Shown: piece after piece, positions 21,562 to 29,331 of the stretch
Layout of the letters: the number at the start of each line of letters is the position of its first letter
How positions within the stretch are numbered: the first letter of the stretch is position 1
Assembly (NCBI RefSeq): GCF_018613065.1
Contig: NZ_JAGGQW010000064.1
Span: 1-39,523, forward strand
Source: Bacillus sp. ISL-7
Lineage (GTDB): Bacteria; Bacillota; Bacilli; Bacillales_B; DSM-18226
DNA: 39,523 bases
Reading direction: 5' to 3'
Notes under the pieces: generated by a model
Seen by the model: the letters and a program-made list of their open reading frames with translations, nothing else
Told to the model about the DNA's origin: nothing
Database searches by the model: none
Program-made: the position numbers and the translations under genes

Positions 21562-21978
21562 ATGAAAATCATAAAATGGGTGTTGCGGGTGCTCCCGTTT
21601 GCCTATATGGCGGCCATTTGGATTATGTCGAGTCTGCCAGCGGATCATTTTGTAAAGCTGCCCGATTCCCAAATCGACCACTTTATAAAGGAATCGTTGC
21701 ATTTAATAGAGTTCGCGATTTTGTATGTTTTGCTCGTGCTAGCGATGTTAACCCGCCGCGCTGCCGTCACACCGGCGTTGAATATAGCCTGTGCATACTT
21801 CGCAGCCCTTTACGGCATCAGCGACGAAATCCACCAATCATTCTATTCCTATCGCTCTTCCTCGCTCTTTGACCTTGTAAAAGACTTCACAGGGATCTTG
21901 GTTAGCTTTTATTTTATCAGAGGGGCATTGTTTAAAGGGAAGTTTCCGCGGCTTAGGAAGGTGCTGGGGCGTGTGTAG
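21562..21978 (+). CDS. VanZ-like membrane protein
   Basis: 138 residues with four hydrophobic segments (about 5-22, 45-62, 72-90 and 100-120). The conserved stretch ALYGISDEIHQSFYSYRSSS followed by DLVKDFTGILVSF is the core of VanZ-like proteins, where the Asp-Glu-His run is the most conserved part. VanZ gives low-level teicoplanin tolerance in enterococci, but most family members have no known role and may act on envelope lipids or glycans. AGGAGG lies nine bases before ATG. It is divergent from spoIIQ and convergent with the NERD gene, with only 21 bases between stops. Confidence 0.85.
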   Translation: MKIIKWVLRVLPFAYMAAIWIMSSLPADHFVKLPDSQIDHFIKESLHLIEFAILYVLLVLAMLTRRAAVTPALNIACAYFAALYGISDEIHQSFYSYRSSSLFDLVKDFTGILVSFYFIRGALFKGKFPRLRKVLGRV

Positions 21979-21999
21979 CGACTGCAACTTTTGCGGTGG

Positions 22000-22989
22000 T
22001 TATTTTTGATTGTTTGGTGGGTGATGATAGACCCGGTTTCTATATGTTCCTGTAAAAGGTAAGTTCATGGAAGTTAAGAATTTACTTGCGGTACTAGTCG
22101 AACCAATTTGAAGGAGCTCCCGCAGCTCCGCATTCGTGATTGAAGGCTTTACCAGCAGAAAATAATCGTTGATTGTTGGTATATGGGCGGTTTTGGATTT
22201 CAGTTTACATTTTGGACAGCACCATGTTCCATAGTGTAAGTTCATAGGTACATAGCTACATATGGGACATTTTACGCCCGGGAGGAGTTCTGATGGAGAT
22301 AGGTTGAATTGTTTAAGAATATCTGGATTTTCGGGAGTGTGTTTTGCGAGGAGAAGCCGTTTTATTCTTTTCATCTCTTTACTATCTAATTTCTCCTCCT
22401 TATTAAAATTTGCTATTTGATCTATTTTGTCTATTAAATCCTCGCTATTGCAAATATGCCGAGTGATCTGTTCGTTTCCCGAGGATGACGTGATCGTGGT
22501 TTTTTCATTACTGTTTACAACAAGATAATGGATTGGTATTGCTGTACAATTATGCTCTTTTAGCCATCCTTTCAGTTTCTTCGCCTGGAGCTTTGCTTGT
22601 AATACAGGGTTTTTGATTCTTTCCTCATTCCCGTTCTTTTTACAAGTAGTCTGGTTAAAGTCTTTTTCAAATTTCAACTCCCCGCTAATATTTTTCACTT
22701 CAAGAACTAAGGCAAATGCTGAACAAAGGATTAGGTAATCAATTTGAAAATAGTAACCTTGATATAATAGTCGTATACCATGGAAAATGTAGTATTTTTC
22801 ATCGGGAAGCATGCTTAGGTGAAAGACTAGGGACTTTTCCCCCCGATAGCCAGCCATCCTACTTTTATATTCCGCCACTACTTCAGGATAAATCGGATGG
22901 TTGTATGGCAGCCTCCCACCTTGAAGAAGAATTTCTAGTTTCTGGATTCTTAATGACATCGTGCACTCTTTACAAAACAAATGCATCAT
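22000..22989 (-). CDS. NERD-domain protein with zinc ribbon
   Basis: Up to 329 residues; an internal ATG at 22959 (MSLRIQKLE) is an alternative start that fits the family better. Residues about 45-165 are a nuclease-related (NERD) domain with GEKSLVFHLSMLPDEKYYIF, the acidic residue in YYFQIDYLILC and the LVLEVKNISGEL strand typical of PD-(D/E)XK folds. A Cys4 ribbon follows (CPIC, then CCPKC; about 240-261), then a helical region with TNAELRELLQIGSTSTASKF that may be a winged helix. Such proteins are thought to cleave or bind nucleic acid, but the activity is rarely tested. GACAGTAAA arrays lie directly upstream. No operon partner. Confidence 0.85.
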   Translation of the reverse strand: MMHLFCKECTMSLRIQKLEILLQGGRLPYNHPIYPEVVAEYKSRMAGYRGEKSLVFHLSMLPDEKYYIFHGIRLLYQGYYFQIDYLILCSAFALVLEVKNISGELKFEKDFNQTTCKKNGNEERIKNPVLQAKLQAKKLKGWLKEHNCTAIPIHYLVVNSNEKTTITSSSGNEQITRHICNSEDLIDKIDQIANFNKEEKLDSKEMKRIKRLLLAKHTPENPDILKQFNLSPSELLPGVKCPICSYVPMNLHYGTWCCPKCKLKSKTAHIPTINDYFLLVKPSITNAELRELLQIGSTSTASKFLTSMNLPFTGTYRNRVYHHPPNNQK

Positions 22990-23090
22990 TCCTTTCCTTT
23001 TTTTCTATACTTCTTTTCTTCCTCCGCAAATTCCTGCAAAAATCGACACTACTTTGGAAATTATTTCTTCCCGTTTCTATGAAAAACTGG

Positions 23091-23204
23091 TTTACTGTCC
23101 ACTTTGAAAAGGTTACTATCCGGTTCCGAGGATTTACTGTCCAGTTTTCTTATTTTACTTTCCACTTTCGTTGGTTTACTGTCCACTTTCCCACTTTTAC
23201 TGTC
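23091..23204 (-). repeat. GACAGTAAA array C, pitch exactly 21 bp
   Basis: Six units, read as TTTACTGTC on the plus strand, start at 23091, 23112, 23133, 23154, 23175 and 23196. Every spacing is 21. The second and fourth are variants. Orientation is opposite to arrays A and B. Confidence 0.9.
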
Positions 23205-23252
23205 GAACCACATCAAAACCACATAAATTTCTAATTTTCCCATCTAACCCAA

Positions 23253-23280
23253 GCTCCTTTATTTAGAAGGAGCACTATTT
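23253..23280 (+). terminator. Terminator-like hairpin in duplication copy 1
   Basis: GCTCCTT pairs with GAAGGAGC around a 6-nt AT loop, followed by ACTATTTTT. An identical structure lies 248 bases downstream. Confidence 0.5.
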
Positions 23281-23338
23281 TTGGCTATTTTCCTTTGCCT
23301 GGATTCTATTTAATTACACTTTTTAGAAAGAGCTTTCA

Positions 23339-23452
23339 ATTACTGTCCACTTTGAACAGTTTACTGTCCGGTTCCAAGGATTTACTGTCGACTTTCTAAC
23401 CTTTACTGTCCGGTTCCAGAAATTTACTGTCCACTTTTCCTCTTTTACTGTC
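23339..23452 (-). repeat. GACAGTAAA array D, pitch exactly 21 bp
   Basis: Six units on the plus-strand reading start at 23339, 23360, 23381, 23402, 23423 and 23444. Part of duplication copy 1. Confidence 0.9.
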
Positions 23453-23500
23453 GAACCACATCAAAACCACATAAATTTCTAATTTTCCCATCTAACCCAA

Positions 23501-23528
23501 GCTCCTTTATTTAGAAGGAGCACTATTT
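23501..23528 (+). terminator. Terminator-like hairpin in duplication copy 2
   Basis: The same GCTCCTT/GAAGGAGC hairpin and T-rich tail as at 23253. Confidence 0.5.
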
Positions 23529-23586
23529 TTGGCTATTTTCCTTTGCATGGATTCTATTTAATTACACTTTTTAGAAAGAACTTTCG

Positions 23587-23700
23587 ATTACTGTCCACTT
23601 TGAACAGTTTACTGTCCGGTTCCAAGGATTTACTGTCGACTTTCTAACCTTTACTGTCCACCTCCCAAGGTTTACTGTCCACTTTCCCACTTTTACTGTC
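23587..23700 (-). repeat. GACAGTAAA array E, pitch exactly 21 bp
   Basis: Six units start at 23587, 23608, 23629, 23650, 23671 and 23692. Part of duplication copy 2. Confidence 0.9.
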
Positions 23701-23739
23701 GATCCCACCCTACTTCAACTCCTCCCACCTAAAATCTAT

Positions 23740-23771
23740 CAAAAAAAGCCAGGCATCTCTCCCGCCTGGCT
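23740..23771 (-). terminator. Terminator of spoIID
   Basis: On the minus strand AGCCAGGC and GCCTGGCT form a perfect 8-bp stem, followed by seven T residues. Confidence 0.9.
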
Positions 23772-23781
23772 CCCCACTTAT

Positions 23782-24819
23782 TCATTTCTTCGCAGTAACC
23801 GTATCTAGCAATTGATCCGCCGACGTAATCTCCACTCCTTGATAATAATGCTTCACAATTTCCTTATAATTCTTACCTTCCATTGCCATTCCGTTAGCCC
23901 CGTATTGGCTCATTCCGACGCCATGACCGAATCCCTTGGTGGTAATCACAATATTATCGCCCTTACGCTTCCAGGCAAAGTCAGATGACCGCAGATTCAG
24001 TTTATCGCGGATATCGCGCCCGCTCAAAACCTTTCCATTAAAGTCAACCTTGCCGACACGTTTCCCCTCTGTCCGATCGACAATTTTTCCAATCGTTGAC
24101 CCCGAACCGAGCTTCACTCCAAGCCGCGCTTCAAACTGATGAACCGTCATGACCTTTTGACTGTTAAATTTCGGGGAATTTTTATCCCATGGACTGGATA
24201 CACTTCTTAAGTATGGGATGTTGCCTGCCCAATAATCTTCCGAGTTTTCCGTATATCCATTACTCGTGGAGAAGAACAATGCATCAATTGGCTCGCCATC
24301 ATAGGCCAAAATTTGCCCAGCCGTTGCCCGAACAGCGTTTAAAATCTTCTTCCTTTTCGCGTCGTACTCCATTCCCCATTCCCTTCTTAGTTCATCATCA
24401 TTCATGTAAACCTGATGGATTTGGGTGTCCGTTACCTGTGCACCTTTAGGGACGCCGAGCGTATCCTTACTTAGTAACCTTTTCACGATATATGTTCTCG
24501 CTGTTAGTGCCTGGGCCTTCAGGGCTTCTTCCTTAAACTCTGTCGGCATCTCAGCTGCTACCACACCAACGAGGTAATCTTCTAATGGTACATTCTCAAT
24601 TTGGGATTTTGAGGTACGAAACACCGCAACTTCGACGGCAGGATCAGAAGAAGTGGGCACCGCTTTGGTTTCCTTGGCCGGGGTCTTGGTTAAATCCTCC
24701 CCTAACTTTCCACTCGCCCGATGCTCATCCGAGAACGGTAACACAAGCACTGCGGGAATGATTAATGTCAAGGCAATGAGGACTGCTGCTAGTACGACGA
24801 AAGGTTTGATTTTTATCAT
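23782..24819 (-). CDS. spoIID: Stage II sporulation protein SpoIID
   Basis: 345 residues from ATG 24819, which has GGAGG seven bases upstream; B. subtilis SpoIID has 343. A lytic transglycosylase that, with SpoIIM and SpoIIP, thins septal peptidoglycan during engulfment. An N-terminal membrane anchor (about 6-27) and a linker precede the SpoIID domain. The catalytic Glu90 lies in VGVVAAEMPTEF, the equivalent of Glu88. Other conserved parts are LKAQALTARTY, ALFFSTSNGYTENSEDYW and GFGHGVGMSQYGANGMA. The neighbour murAA and nearby spoIIQ fit the conserved order. A sigma-E-like promoter lies at 24886-24915. Confidence 0.95.
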   Translation of the reverse strand: MIKIKPFVVLAAVLIALTLIIPAVLVLPFSDEHRASGKLGEDLTKTPAKETKAVPTSSDPAVEVAVFRTSKSQIENVPLEDYLVGVVAAEMPTEFKEEALKAQALTARTYIVKRLLSKDTLGVPKGAQVTDTQIHQVYMNDDELRREWGMEYDAKRKKILNAVRATAGQILAYDGEPIDALFFSTSNGYTENSEDYWAGNIPYLRSVSSPWDKNSPKFNSQKVMTVHQFEARLGVKLGSGSTIGKIVDRTEGKRVGKVDFNGKVLSGRDIRDKLNLRSSDFAWKRKGDNIVITTKGFGHGVGMSQYGANGMAMEGKNYKEIVKHYYQGVEITSADQLLDTVTAKK

Positions 24820-24845
24820 GATAGTGCCTCCAGTTTGCAAATTCA

Positions 24846-24873
24846 CAACCCCGCCGGATGCACAGGCGGGTTG
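24846..24873 (-). promoter_or_regulatory. Stem-loop in the spoIID leader
   Basis: On the minus strand CAACCCGCC and GGCGGGGTTG pair around a 10-nt loop, between the putative sigma-E promoter and the ribosome site. No T-run follows, so it is more likely an mRNA-stability or translation element than a terminator. Confidence 0.5.
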
Positions 24874-24885
24874 CGTCTCAATTAA

Positions 24886-24915
24886 TACATATGGAGGCGG
24901 ACAAGCATTTATTAC
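24886..24915 (-). promoter_or_regulatory. Candidate sigma-E promoter of spoIID
   Basis: Minus strand: GTAATAAA, a 14-bp spacer and CATATGTA. The -10 resembles the sigma-E CATA-type box and the spacer fits; the -35 is only a partial match. Confidence 0.4.
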
Positions 24916-24960
24916 GGATTTTTTATATAAATAATGAAACGGGTTTAGGCACCGCCGTGG

Positions 24961-25043
24961 ACAAATGTCTTTTATTGGTGTCAGGCACCACTCAAACACA
25001 AATGTCCTTCTATGGTGTCAGGCACCGAAGAAACACAAATGTC
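24961..25043. repeat. 37-bp tandem copies of the dispersed element
   Basis: ACAAATGTC starts at 24961, 24998 and 25035, exactly 37 bases apart. The first two are each followed by a GGTGTCAGGCACC core (24977-24989; 25014-25026); the third lacks it. Confidence 0.85.
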
Positions 25044-25110
25044 CACACCACACGTACATGCACACCACACGCAACACACGCACTCACGCGCCACGATTCC
25101 CGGAAAATTC

Positions 25111-25138
25111 AAAAAGGCCCTGATTCTACATCAGGGCC
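25111..25138 (-). terminator. Terminator of murAA
   Basis: On the minus strand GGCCCTGAT and ATCAGGGCC form a perfect 9-bp stem around GTAGA, followed by TTTTTG. Confidence 0.9.
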
Positions 25139-25229
25139 CGTTGTTTTGCGTTTGCTTTTATTGGCTGTAGGAATTTGGTTAAGCGTCGGCTAACAACTCC
25201 GATACAAGTTACACGATCTAAGATCCAAA

Positions 25230-26540
25230 CTAAGCGTTCATGTCCGATACGTAGTCTTGGACTTCTGTGAATATTTCGTCTGCTTCAGTAACACGCTCGA
25301 TGTCGGCGCCTAGGCTTGCTAGCTTGCCGTGGAAGTCCACGTAGCCGCGATCTAAGTGTTTCAACTCGGTCACGCGTGTCATGCCTTCAGAAACTAAACC
25401 AGTCAAAATTAATGCGGCAGCGGCACGTAGATCTGTTGCAGATACTTCCGCACCTTGTAAATTGGAAGAACCATTTAAAATAACAGAACGGCCTTCAATT
25501 TTGATGTCGGCATTCATGCGGCGGAATTCCTCAACATGCATAAAACGGTTTTCGAACACAGTTTCTGTAATCATCGAGGTGCCGTTTGCGCGAAGCAATA
25601 AAGCCATCATTTGTGATTGCATATCGGTTGGGAAACCTGGATGCGGCATCGTTTTGATGTCAACAGCCTTCAAACGATCGGTTCCGATGACACGAACGCC
25701 ATCTTCTTCCTCACGGATTGTGATACCCATTTCAACCATTTTTGCAATCAAAGAAGATAAATGTTCAGGAACTGCGCCCTTTACCAATACATTTCCGCCA
25801 GTGATTGCGGCAGCCACCATAAAGGTTCCCGCTTCGATTCGGTCAGGAATAATATGGTGTTCTGCGCCAAATAACACGTCCACACCTTCAATACGAAGGG
25901 TCCCAGTGCCAGCGCCGCGAACCTTAGCGCCCATACTATTCAAGAAGTTTGCAAGGTCAACGATTTCTGGTTCTTTTGCCACGTTCTCAATAATGGTCGT
26001 ACCAACCGCAAGAGTTGCAGCCATCATAATGTTTTCGGTAGCCCCAACACTTGGGAAATCCAAATAAATCTTTGCACCTTTTAAGCGGCCATTTACTTCC
26101 GCTTCAATAAAACCGTTTCCTACCTTCACTGACGCTCCCATGGCTTCAAAGCCTTTGAGATGCTGATCGATAGGACGGGATCCAATAGCACAGCCACCCG
26201 GCAGGGCCACACGTGCACGGCCATTTCGAGCGAGTAATGATCCCATGACAAGCACAGACGCGCGCATCTTTCGAACATATTCGAATGGCGCCTCATCCTT
26301 TAACACTCTGGATGCATCTACTACGACTGTATTGTTTTCAAACGATACTTCAGCGTTTAAGTTGCGTAAAACTTCATTAATTGTGTATACATCGGAGAGT
26401 GTAGGTACATCACGAATTACACTTTTTCCGTCACTTGCTAATAATGTTGCAGCGAGTACAGGCAAGACAGCATTTTTTGCGCCTTCTACTTTAACAGTTC
26501 CATCAAGCCTTTTTCCGCCGCGGACGATAATCTTTTCCAA
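25230..26540 (-). CDS. murAA: UDP-GlcNAc 1-carboxyvinyltransferase MurA
   Basis: 436 residues. Transfers enolpyruvate from PEP to UDP-GlcNAc, the first committed step of peptidoglycan synthesis, in the cytosol. The enolpyruvyl-transferase fold has [20 protein letters not shown] (Lys22-Asn23 bind substrate), the catalytic loop [15 protein letters not shown] with Cys117 (the fosfomycin target), and [17 protein letters not shown]. It continues with [17 protein letters not shown]. The length and the ywzB-ywmB-murAA-spoIID order mark it as MurAA, the essential paralogue in B. subtilis. ywmB lies 32 bases upstream on the same strand, so the two are probably one transcript. Confidence 0.96.
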   Translation of the reverse strand: MEKIIVRGGKRLDGTVKVEGAKNAVLPVLAATLLASDGKSVIRDVPTLSDVYTINEVLRNLNAEVSFENNTVVVDASRVLKDEAPFEYVRKMRASVLVMGSLLARNGRARVALPGGCAIGSRPIDQHLKGFEAMGASVKVGNGFIEAEVNGRLKGAKIYLDFPSVGATENIMMAATLAVGTTIIENVAKEPEIVDLANFLNSMGAKVRGAGTGTLRIEGVDVLFGAEHHIIPDRIEAGTFMVAAAITGGNVLVKGAVPEHLSSLIAKMVEMGITIREEEDGVRVIGTDRLKAVDIKTMPHPGFPTDMQSQMMALLLRANGTSMITETVFENRFMHVEEFRRMNADIKIEGRSVILNGSSNLQGAEVSATDLRAAAALILTGLVSEGMTRVTELKHLDRGYVDFHGKLASLGADIERVTEADEIFTEVQDYVSDMNA

Positions 26541-26572
26541 GAGTATTCCCCTCCGCGTCCATTTTCTCTATA

Positions 26573-27349
26573 TTAATATTCAATCGTAATGATTGGTGTG
26601 CCAACTACTATGGTAGTCTTACCGCCCAATCCTTCGGAGCGTATACCAATTTGTAAATTCATGTTATCTCTTTGATCATCTATGGAGCCTTTAAACATCG
26701 GCGAGTTCGCCGAAACAGACATGAATGTCTCCTCTTTTAACGCTTCGATTTCTTTTGCCTTAAATACGGACAGCAAATGATTCGCTGTCTTGGGTAAAGC
26801 CGTATTCATCTTATCACCGACCGTACCTTTCATACAAGAGAAAATTGTTGGTTTCCCTCGAAATATGTCTGACAGCCTAGATTTAAATTGACGGGTCGTG
26901 AAATAGGCCTCGGTAGACTTGTTCCACTCTTTACCACTGATACTATATACTATATACGCATTAACCGGTTGTTTTGTGTGGGTTGCCATCATTTGAAGCT
27001 TTTCTATGTGGTGTTTAGTCGTTGGAGATACTGCCGTTACTTCCCATTTTTCGCTGGTACTTTTTACAGACCATTCCCAATCAGGAAACTTCGTTTGAAG
27101 CTCTTTAGCATATTCCTTAACTTCCTGCTCACTTTTTAGGCCATCCAAATGCTCTCTTGCATAAAAAGTCCAATCATCGAGCAAAATATCTTCGGCTTGT
27201 AAAATAGAGCCTATTTTCGTTAAGTCCATTTCTTTTTGAAAAATGGAGCCGATTCCGCCACCGTTTGCTTCAGTTTGGTTCCCAATAACAACCAGGATTA
27301 AACTGATGATTGTTATCACGCTCAAAAGGATCTTACGATTTCTCTTCAT
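26573..27349 (-). CDS. ywmB: YwmB family protein
   Basis: 258 residues with an N-terminal signal anchor ([18 protein letters not shown], about 6-23). The exported part resembles the YwmB family, whose fold is TATA-box-binding-protein-like with no known function: [49 protein letters not shown] and a C-terminal [19 protein letters not shown]. Position between ywzB and murAA is conserved in Bacillus. The link to murAA and spoIID suggests an envelope or sporulation role, but none has been shown to me by the sequence. Confidence 0.9.
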   Translation of the reverse strand: MKRNRKILLSVITIISLILVVIGNQTEANGGGIGSIFQKEMDLTKIGSILQAEDILLDDWTFYAREHLDGLKSEQEVKEYAKELQTKFPDWEWSVKSTSEKWEVTAVSPTTKHHIEKLQMMATHTKQPVNAYIVYSISGKEWNKSTEAYFTTRQFKSRLSDIFRGKPTIFSCMKGTVGDKMNTALPKTANHLLSVFKAKEIEALKEETFMSVSANSPMFKGSIDDQRDNMNLQIGIRSEGLGGKTTIVVGTPIITIEY

Positions 27350-27517
27350 CTCTACTCCCCCTCATTACCATTGTTACCAGGTAGAGGAGTAGCATACTTG
27401 GGAAATGTCGTCACTTTTAGACAAGTTCCAAACTTTATGACAGTTCATTTGAAGTTATTTTTCCACATAAAGACGATTGTACTCAATTTATTAACAAATT
27501 GAAACATGTACGAAGAC

Positions 27518-27775
27518 CTAAATTTTTACCAATTGTATATTTTGCATGATCAAAGGTAGTTGTCTAGACCATTGGAGATAATCAAGGAAAAAGTTACTAA
27601 CAGATGATCCGACGAAAATTGCTAATAATATGTAAAGTAAGCGCGCCTGAAATACATGGTTGGGTTTCAGCAATTTTTCCAAACGGATTGCTTGTAGGGC
27701 CCACCAGGAAATCGTTATAAAAATTAAATGAGACAGGATACTTAACACGGCAATTTGCCCAAAATCATTTATCAC
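27518..27775 (-). CDS. ywzB: DUF1146 membrane protein YwzB
   Basis: 85 residues from GTG 27775, which has AAGGAGG seven bases upstream. Two hydrophobic helices (about 4-25 and 45-64) flank a short conserved loop (WWALQAIRLEKLLKPN), followed by FLDYLQWSRQLPLI. This is the DUF1146/YwzB family found next to ywmB in Bacillus, between the ATP synthase genes and murAA in B. subtilis. It is probably a small integral membrane protein; function unknown. No ATP synthase genes appear to its right here, so the conserved block is broken after it. Confidence 0.88.
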   Translation of the reverse strand: MINDFGQIAVLSILSHLIFITISWWALQAIRLEKLLKPNHVFQARLLYILLAIFVGSSVSNFFLDYLQWSRQLPLIMQNIQLVKI

Positions 27776-27882
27776 TCGGTAACCTCCTTTTTTCACACAA
27801 AGTTTATTCTATCACAAAGAAGGTCAGAAAAGTTTCCTTTTGTATCCATTTTTAAAAAATAAACACATTTTCTATCTTAAAA

Positions 27883-27926
27883 AAAAATTCACCTTCCTAT
27901 GACTCGATTCGAAGGCGAATTTTTAT
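27883..27926 (-). terminator. Terminator of the small gene at 28000-28182
   Basis: On the minus strand AAAATTCGCCTTC and GAAGGTGAATTTT pair (one G-T) around an 18-nt loop, followed by TTTTT. Confidence 0.8.
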
Positions 27927-27999
27927 TGCTTTATCTGGTCGGTTGACACGACCTCGGTTTCTAATACCGTACAAAAATACATAACCCACGCACTTACCA

Positions 28000-28182
28000 T
28001 TAATTTACCTGATTCCAAACCCTGCCTATATTTAATGGGACATATACTTTCTCGCCCTGTATTTCCTTGTGTATGATGGGATTTTCAAAATTCGAATCCC
28101 AACTATGATCTACTCTAATTTTACGCCGGGCTCTGATGTTTCCTCCAAAAAAATCACCTAAGTTCACTCTTGAAAATTTCAT
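28000..28182 (-). CDS. Small basic protein, unknown
   Basis: 60 residues from ATG 28182, with AAGGGG eight bases upstream. The N terminus is basic and glycine-containing (VNLGDFFGGNIRARRKIRVD); the remainder is soluble (FENPIIHKEIQGEKVYVPLN). No family recognised and no membrane segment. A strong terminator follows and another hairpin precedes it, so it is a separate small transcription unit, although I found no clear promoter in the short gap after the yflT-like gene. Confidence 0.55.
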   Translation of the reverse strand: MKFSRVNLGDFFGGNIRARRKIRVDHSWDSNFENPIIHKEIQGEKVYVPLNIGRVWNQVN

Positions 28183-28212
28183 CCACCTTACCCCTTTCTT
28201 CATATGATGAGG

Positions 28213-28251
28213 GATAGGAAACAAAAGGAAAGTTCCTTTTTGTTTCCTATC
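28213..28251 (-). terminator. Terminator of the yflT-like gene
   Basis: GATAGGAAACAAAAGGAA pairs with TTCCTTTTTGTTTCCTATC, an almost perfect 18-bp stem with a 2-nt loop and internal T-runs. Confidence 0.8.
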
Positions 28252-28282
28252 ATTATACTAACCTAGTAAAACTGTCTTACTT

Positions 28283-28603
28283 TTATTTTGCAGCGACCAC
28301 CAATACGCGTCCCCTGTCCAATTCTTTTTCAAATTGTTGTGCTTCTGTATCGGTTAATCCTAAGGATTCCATTTTAGAGCGTAGTTCGTCCCCGCGTGAT
28401 CGAAAAACATTTGCGATTGAATCAAAGATGCCTTGCTCGTTTACCCCAATTTCATTGGTATCCAGTGCATCTGACAAATCTTCTGAACGATCTTTGCCGT
28501 GGGCCAATAAGTAGACCTCATCTTTTTCGAACCCTTGATTTAAAAATTGTTCAATTTCCTTCTTTGCTTGAAGCCCATTTTCTACTATTTTTACTTGTGT
28601 CAT
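28283..28603 (-). CDS. YflT-type general stress protein
   Basis: 106 residues. It matches the heat-induced stress protein YflT family: VKIVENGLQAKKEIEQFLNQ, then GFEKDEVYLLAHGKDRSEDL and a long acidic helix LRSKMESLGLTDTEAQQFEK ending in RVLVVAA. The fold is cytoplasmic and the function unknown; B. subtilis yflT belongs to the sigma-B regulon. A sigma-B-type promoter (GTTTCA-12-GGGTTA) lies at 28689-28712, with AGGAGGAAG before ATG. It is divergent from the glsB-like gene, which has its own sigma-B site. Confidence 0.85.
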   Translation of the reverse strand: MTQVKIVENGLQAKKEIEQFLNQGFEKDEVYLLAHGKDRSEDLSDALDTNEIGVNEQGIFDSIANVFRSRGDELRSKMESLGLTDTEAQQFEKELDRGRVLVVAAK

Positions 28604-28688
28604 TTTAACTTCCTCCTCAATTTTTAATGTGTGACCATTTTGATTTTGTAAGTAAGTTGAAATGCAACTTGTTGTTCTATTTGATATA

Positions 28689-28712
28689 TAACCCTTTTTA
28701 AAAAGTTGAAAC
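28689..28712 (-). promoter_or_regulatory. Sigma-B-type promoter of the yflT-like gene
   Basis: Minus strand: GTTTCA (28707-28712), a 12-bp spacer and GGGTTA (28689-28694). The sigma-B consensus is GTTTAA-12/14-GGGTAT. Confidence 0.65.
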
Positions 28713-28873
28713 CTTTTTTGTGAAGATTAACTGTTCTCCCTAACTACTTTCCGATCAGTTAAGACGATGAATTGCCGTGCAGGTACTGAAGCTCATCCGC
28801 TGTTTGAATGCGTTTATCTCCTCTTTCATCTTCCTTCGGAGTGGAAAATGGTAGAATTTTTTTATCAAAAAAG

Positions 28874-28898
28874 GTTTGTCCATTGAAATAACGGGTAC
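28874..28898 (+). promoter_or_regulatory. Sigma-B-type promoter of the glsB-like gene
   Basis: GTTTGT (28874-28879), a 13-bp spacer and GGGTAC (28893-28898), 45 bases before the ATG. Confidence 0.65.
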
Positions 28899-28943
28899 TT
28901 ATCTTAGTAGATTCACATTAAAATTTGAAAGGGATGAATTTTC

Positions 28944-29198
28944 ATGGGATTTATTTGGTCTTTAATTATCGGAGGAATCATCGGGTGGTTAGGCGGTCTA
29001 GTCATTGGACGTGATTTACCTGGAGGTGTAATTGGAAATATCATCGCAGGATTTATTGGTGCTTTTCTCGGTTCATTGATATTAGGAGATTGGGGACCTG
29101 AAGTGGGCGGTTTCTATCTCATTCCAGCCATCATAGGAGCTATTATTCTCACCCTAATCGTTGGCTTTATTTTAAAAAGTATGAGACATACAGCATAA
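28944..29198 (+). CDS. GlsB/YeaQ/YmgE family membrane protein
   Basis: 84 residues with three glycine-rich hydrophobic helices (about 3-22, 28-47 and 57-78). The signature GGIIGWLGGLVIGRDLPGG, then GNIIAGFIGAFLGSLIL, defines the GlsB/YeaQ/YmgE family (also called transglycosylase-associated proteins). Members are stress-induced envelope proteins of unknown mechanism. GAAAGGGAT precedes the ATG. Its sigma-B-type promoter agrees with a general-stress role. A terminator follows at 29223. Confidence 0.9.
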   Translation: MGFIWSLIIGGIIGWLGGLVIGRDLPGGVIGNIIAGFIGAFLGSLILGDWGPEVGGFYLIPAIIGAIILTLIVGFILKSMRHTA

Positions 29199-29222
29199 TT
29201 ATAATAGGATAACTTTCACTCA

Positions 29223-29252
29223 AGAGGCTGCAAATCATGCAGTCTCTTTTTA
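29223..29252 (+). terminator. Terminator of the glsB-like gene
   Basis: AGAGGCTGCA pairs with TGCAGTCTCT (one G-T) around AATCA, followed by TTTT. Confidence 0.85.
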
Positions 29253-29269
29253 TGTAGCATTTTTTAGAC

Positions 29270-29312
29270 AAAGGAAAACACCTTAAAACAACAAGGTGCT
29301 TTCCTTTTTGAT
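29270..29312. terminator. Hairpin after the amylase gene
   Basis: AAAGGAAAACACCTT pairs with AAGGTGCTTTCCTTT (one mismatch) around AAAACAAC, with a TTT run on the plus strand. It probably ends minus-strand amylase transcription as well. Confidence 0.65.
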
Positions 29313-29331
29313 TCTTATTTTAAAATAGCAA

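Larger units (their letters stand above)
23205..23700. repeat. 248-bp tandem duplication carrying terminator and array
   Basis: Copy 1 is 23205-23452 and copy 2 is 23453-23700. Each begins GAACCACATCAAAACC, contains a GCTCCTT/GAAGGAGC hairpin with a T-rich tail (23253-23273; 23501-23521) and ends in a six-unit TTTACTGTC array. Few substitutions separate the first 190 bases; the last units of copy 2 resemble the end of array C more than copy 1. Confidence 0.9.

Noticed and set aside
22716..23243. Reading frames over array C with heptad repeats (FTVHF-type on plus, KVDSK-type on minus)
   Set aside because: A 21-bp unit is seven codons, so a frame stays open and looks repetitive. There is no ribosome site, and arrays A and B with 19-22-bp steps break any frame.
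17681..23700. GACAGTAAA arrays as CRISPR arrays
   Set aside because: The conserved part is only 9-15 bases, spacers are about 6-12 bases and partly similar to each other, and no cas gene is present. CRISPR repeats are about 23-47 bases with unique spacers near 30.
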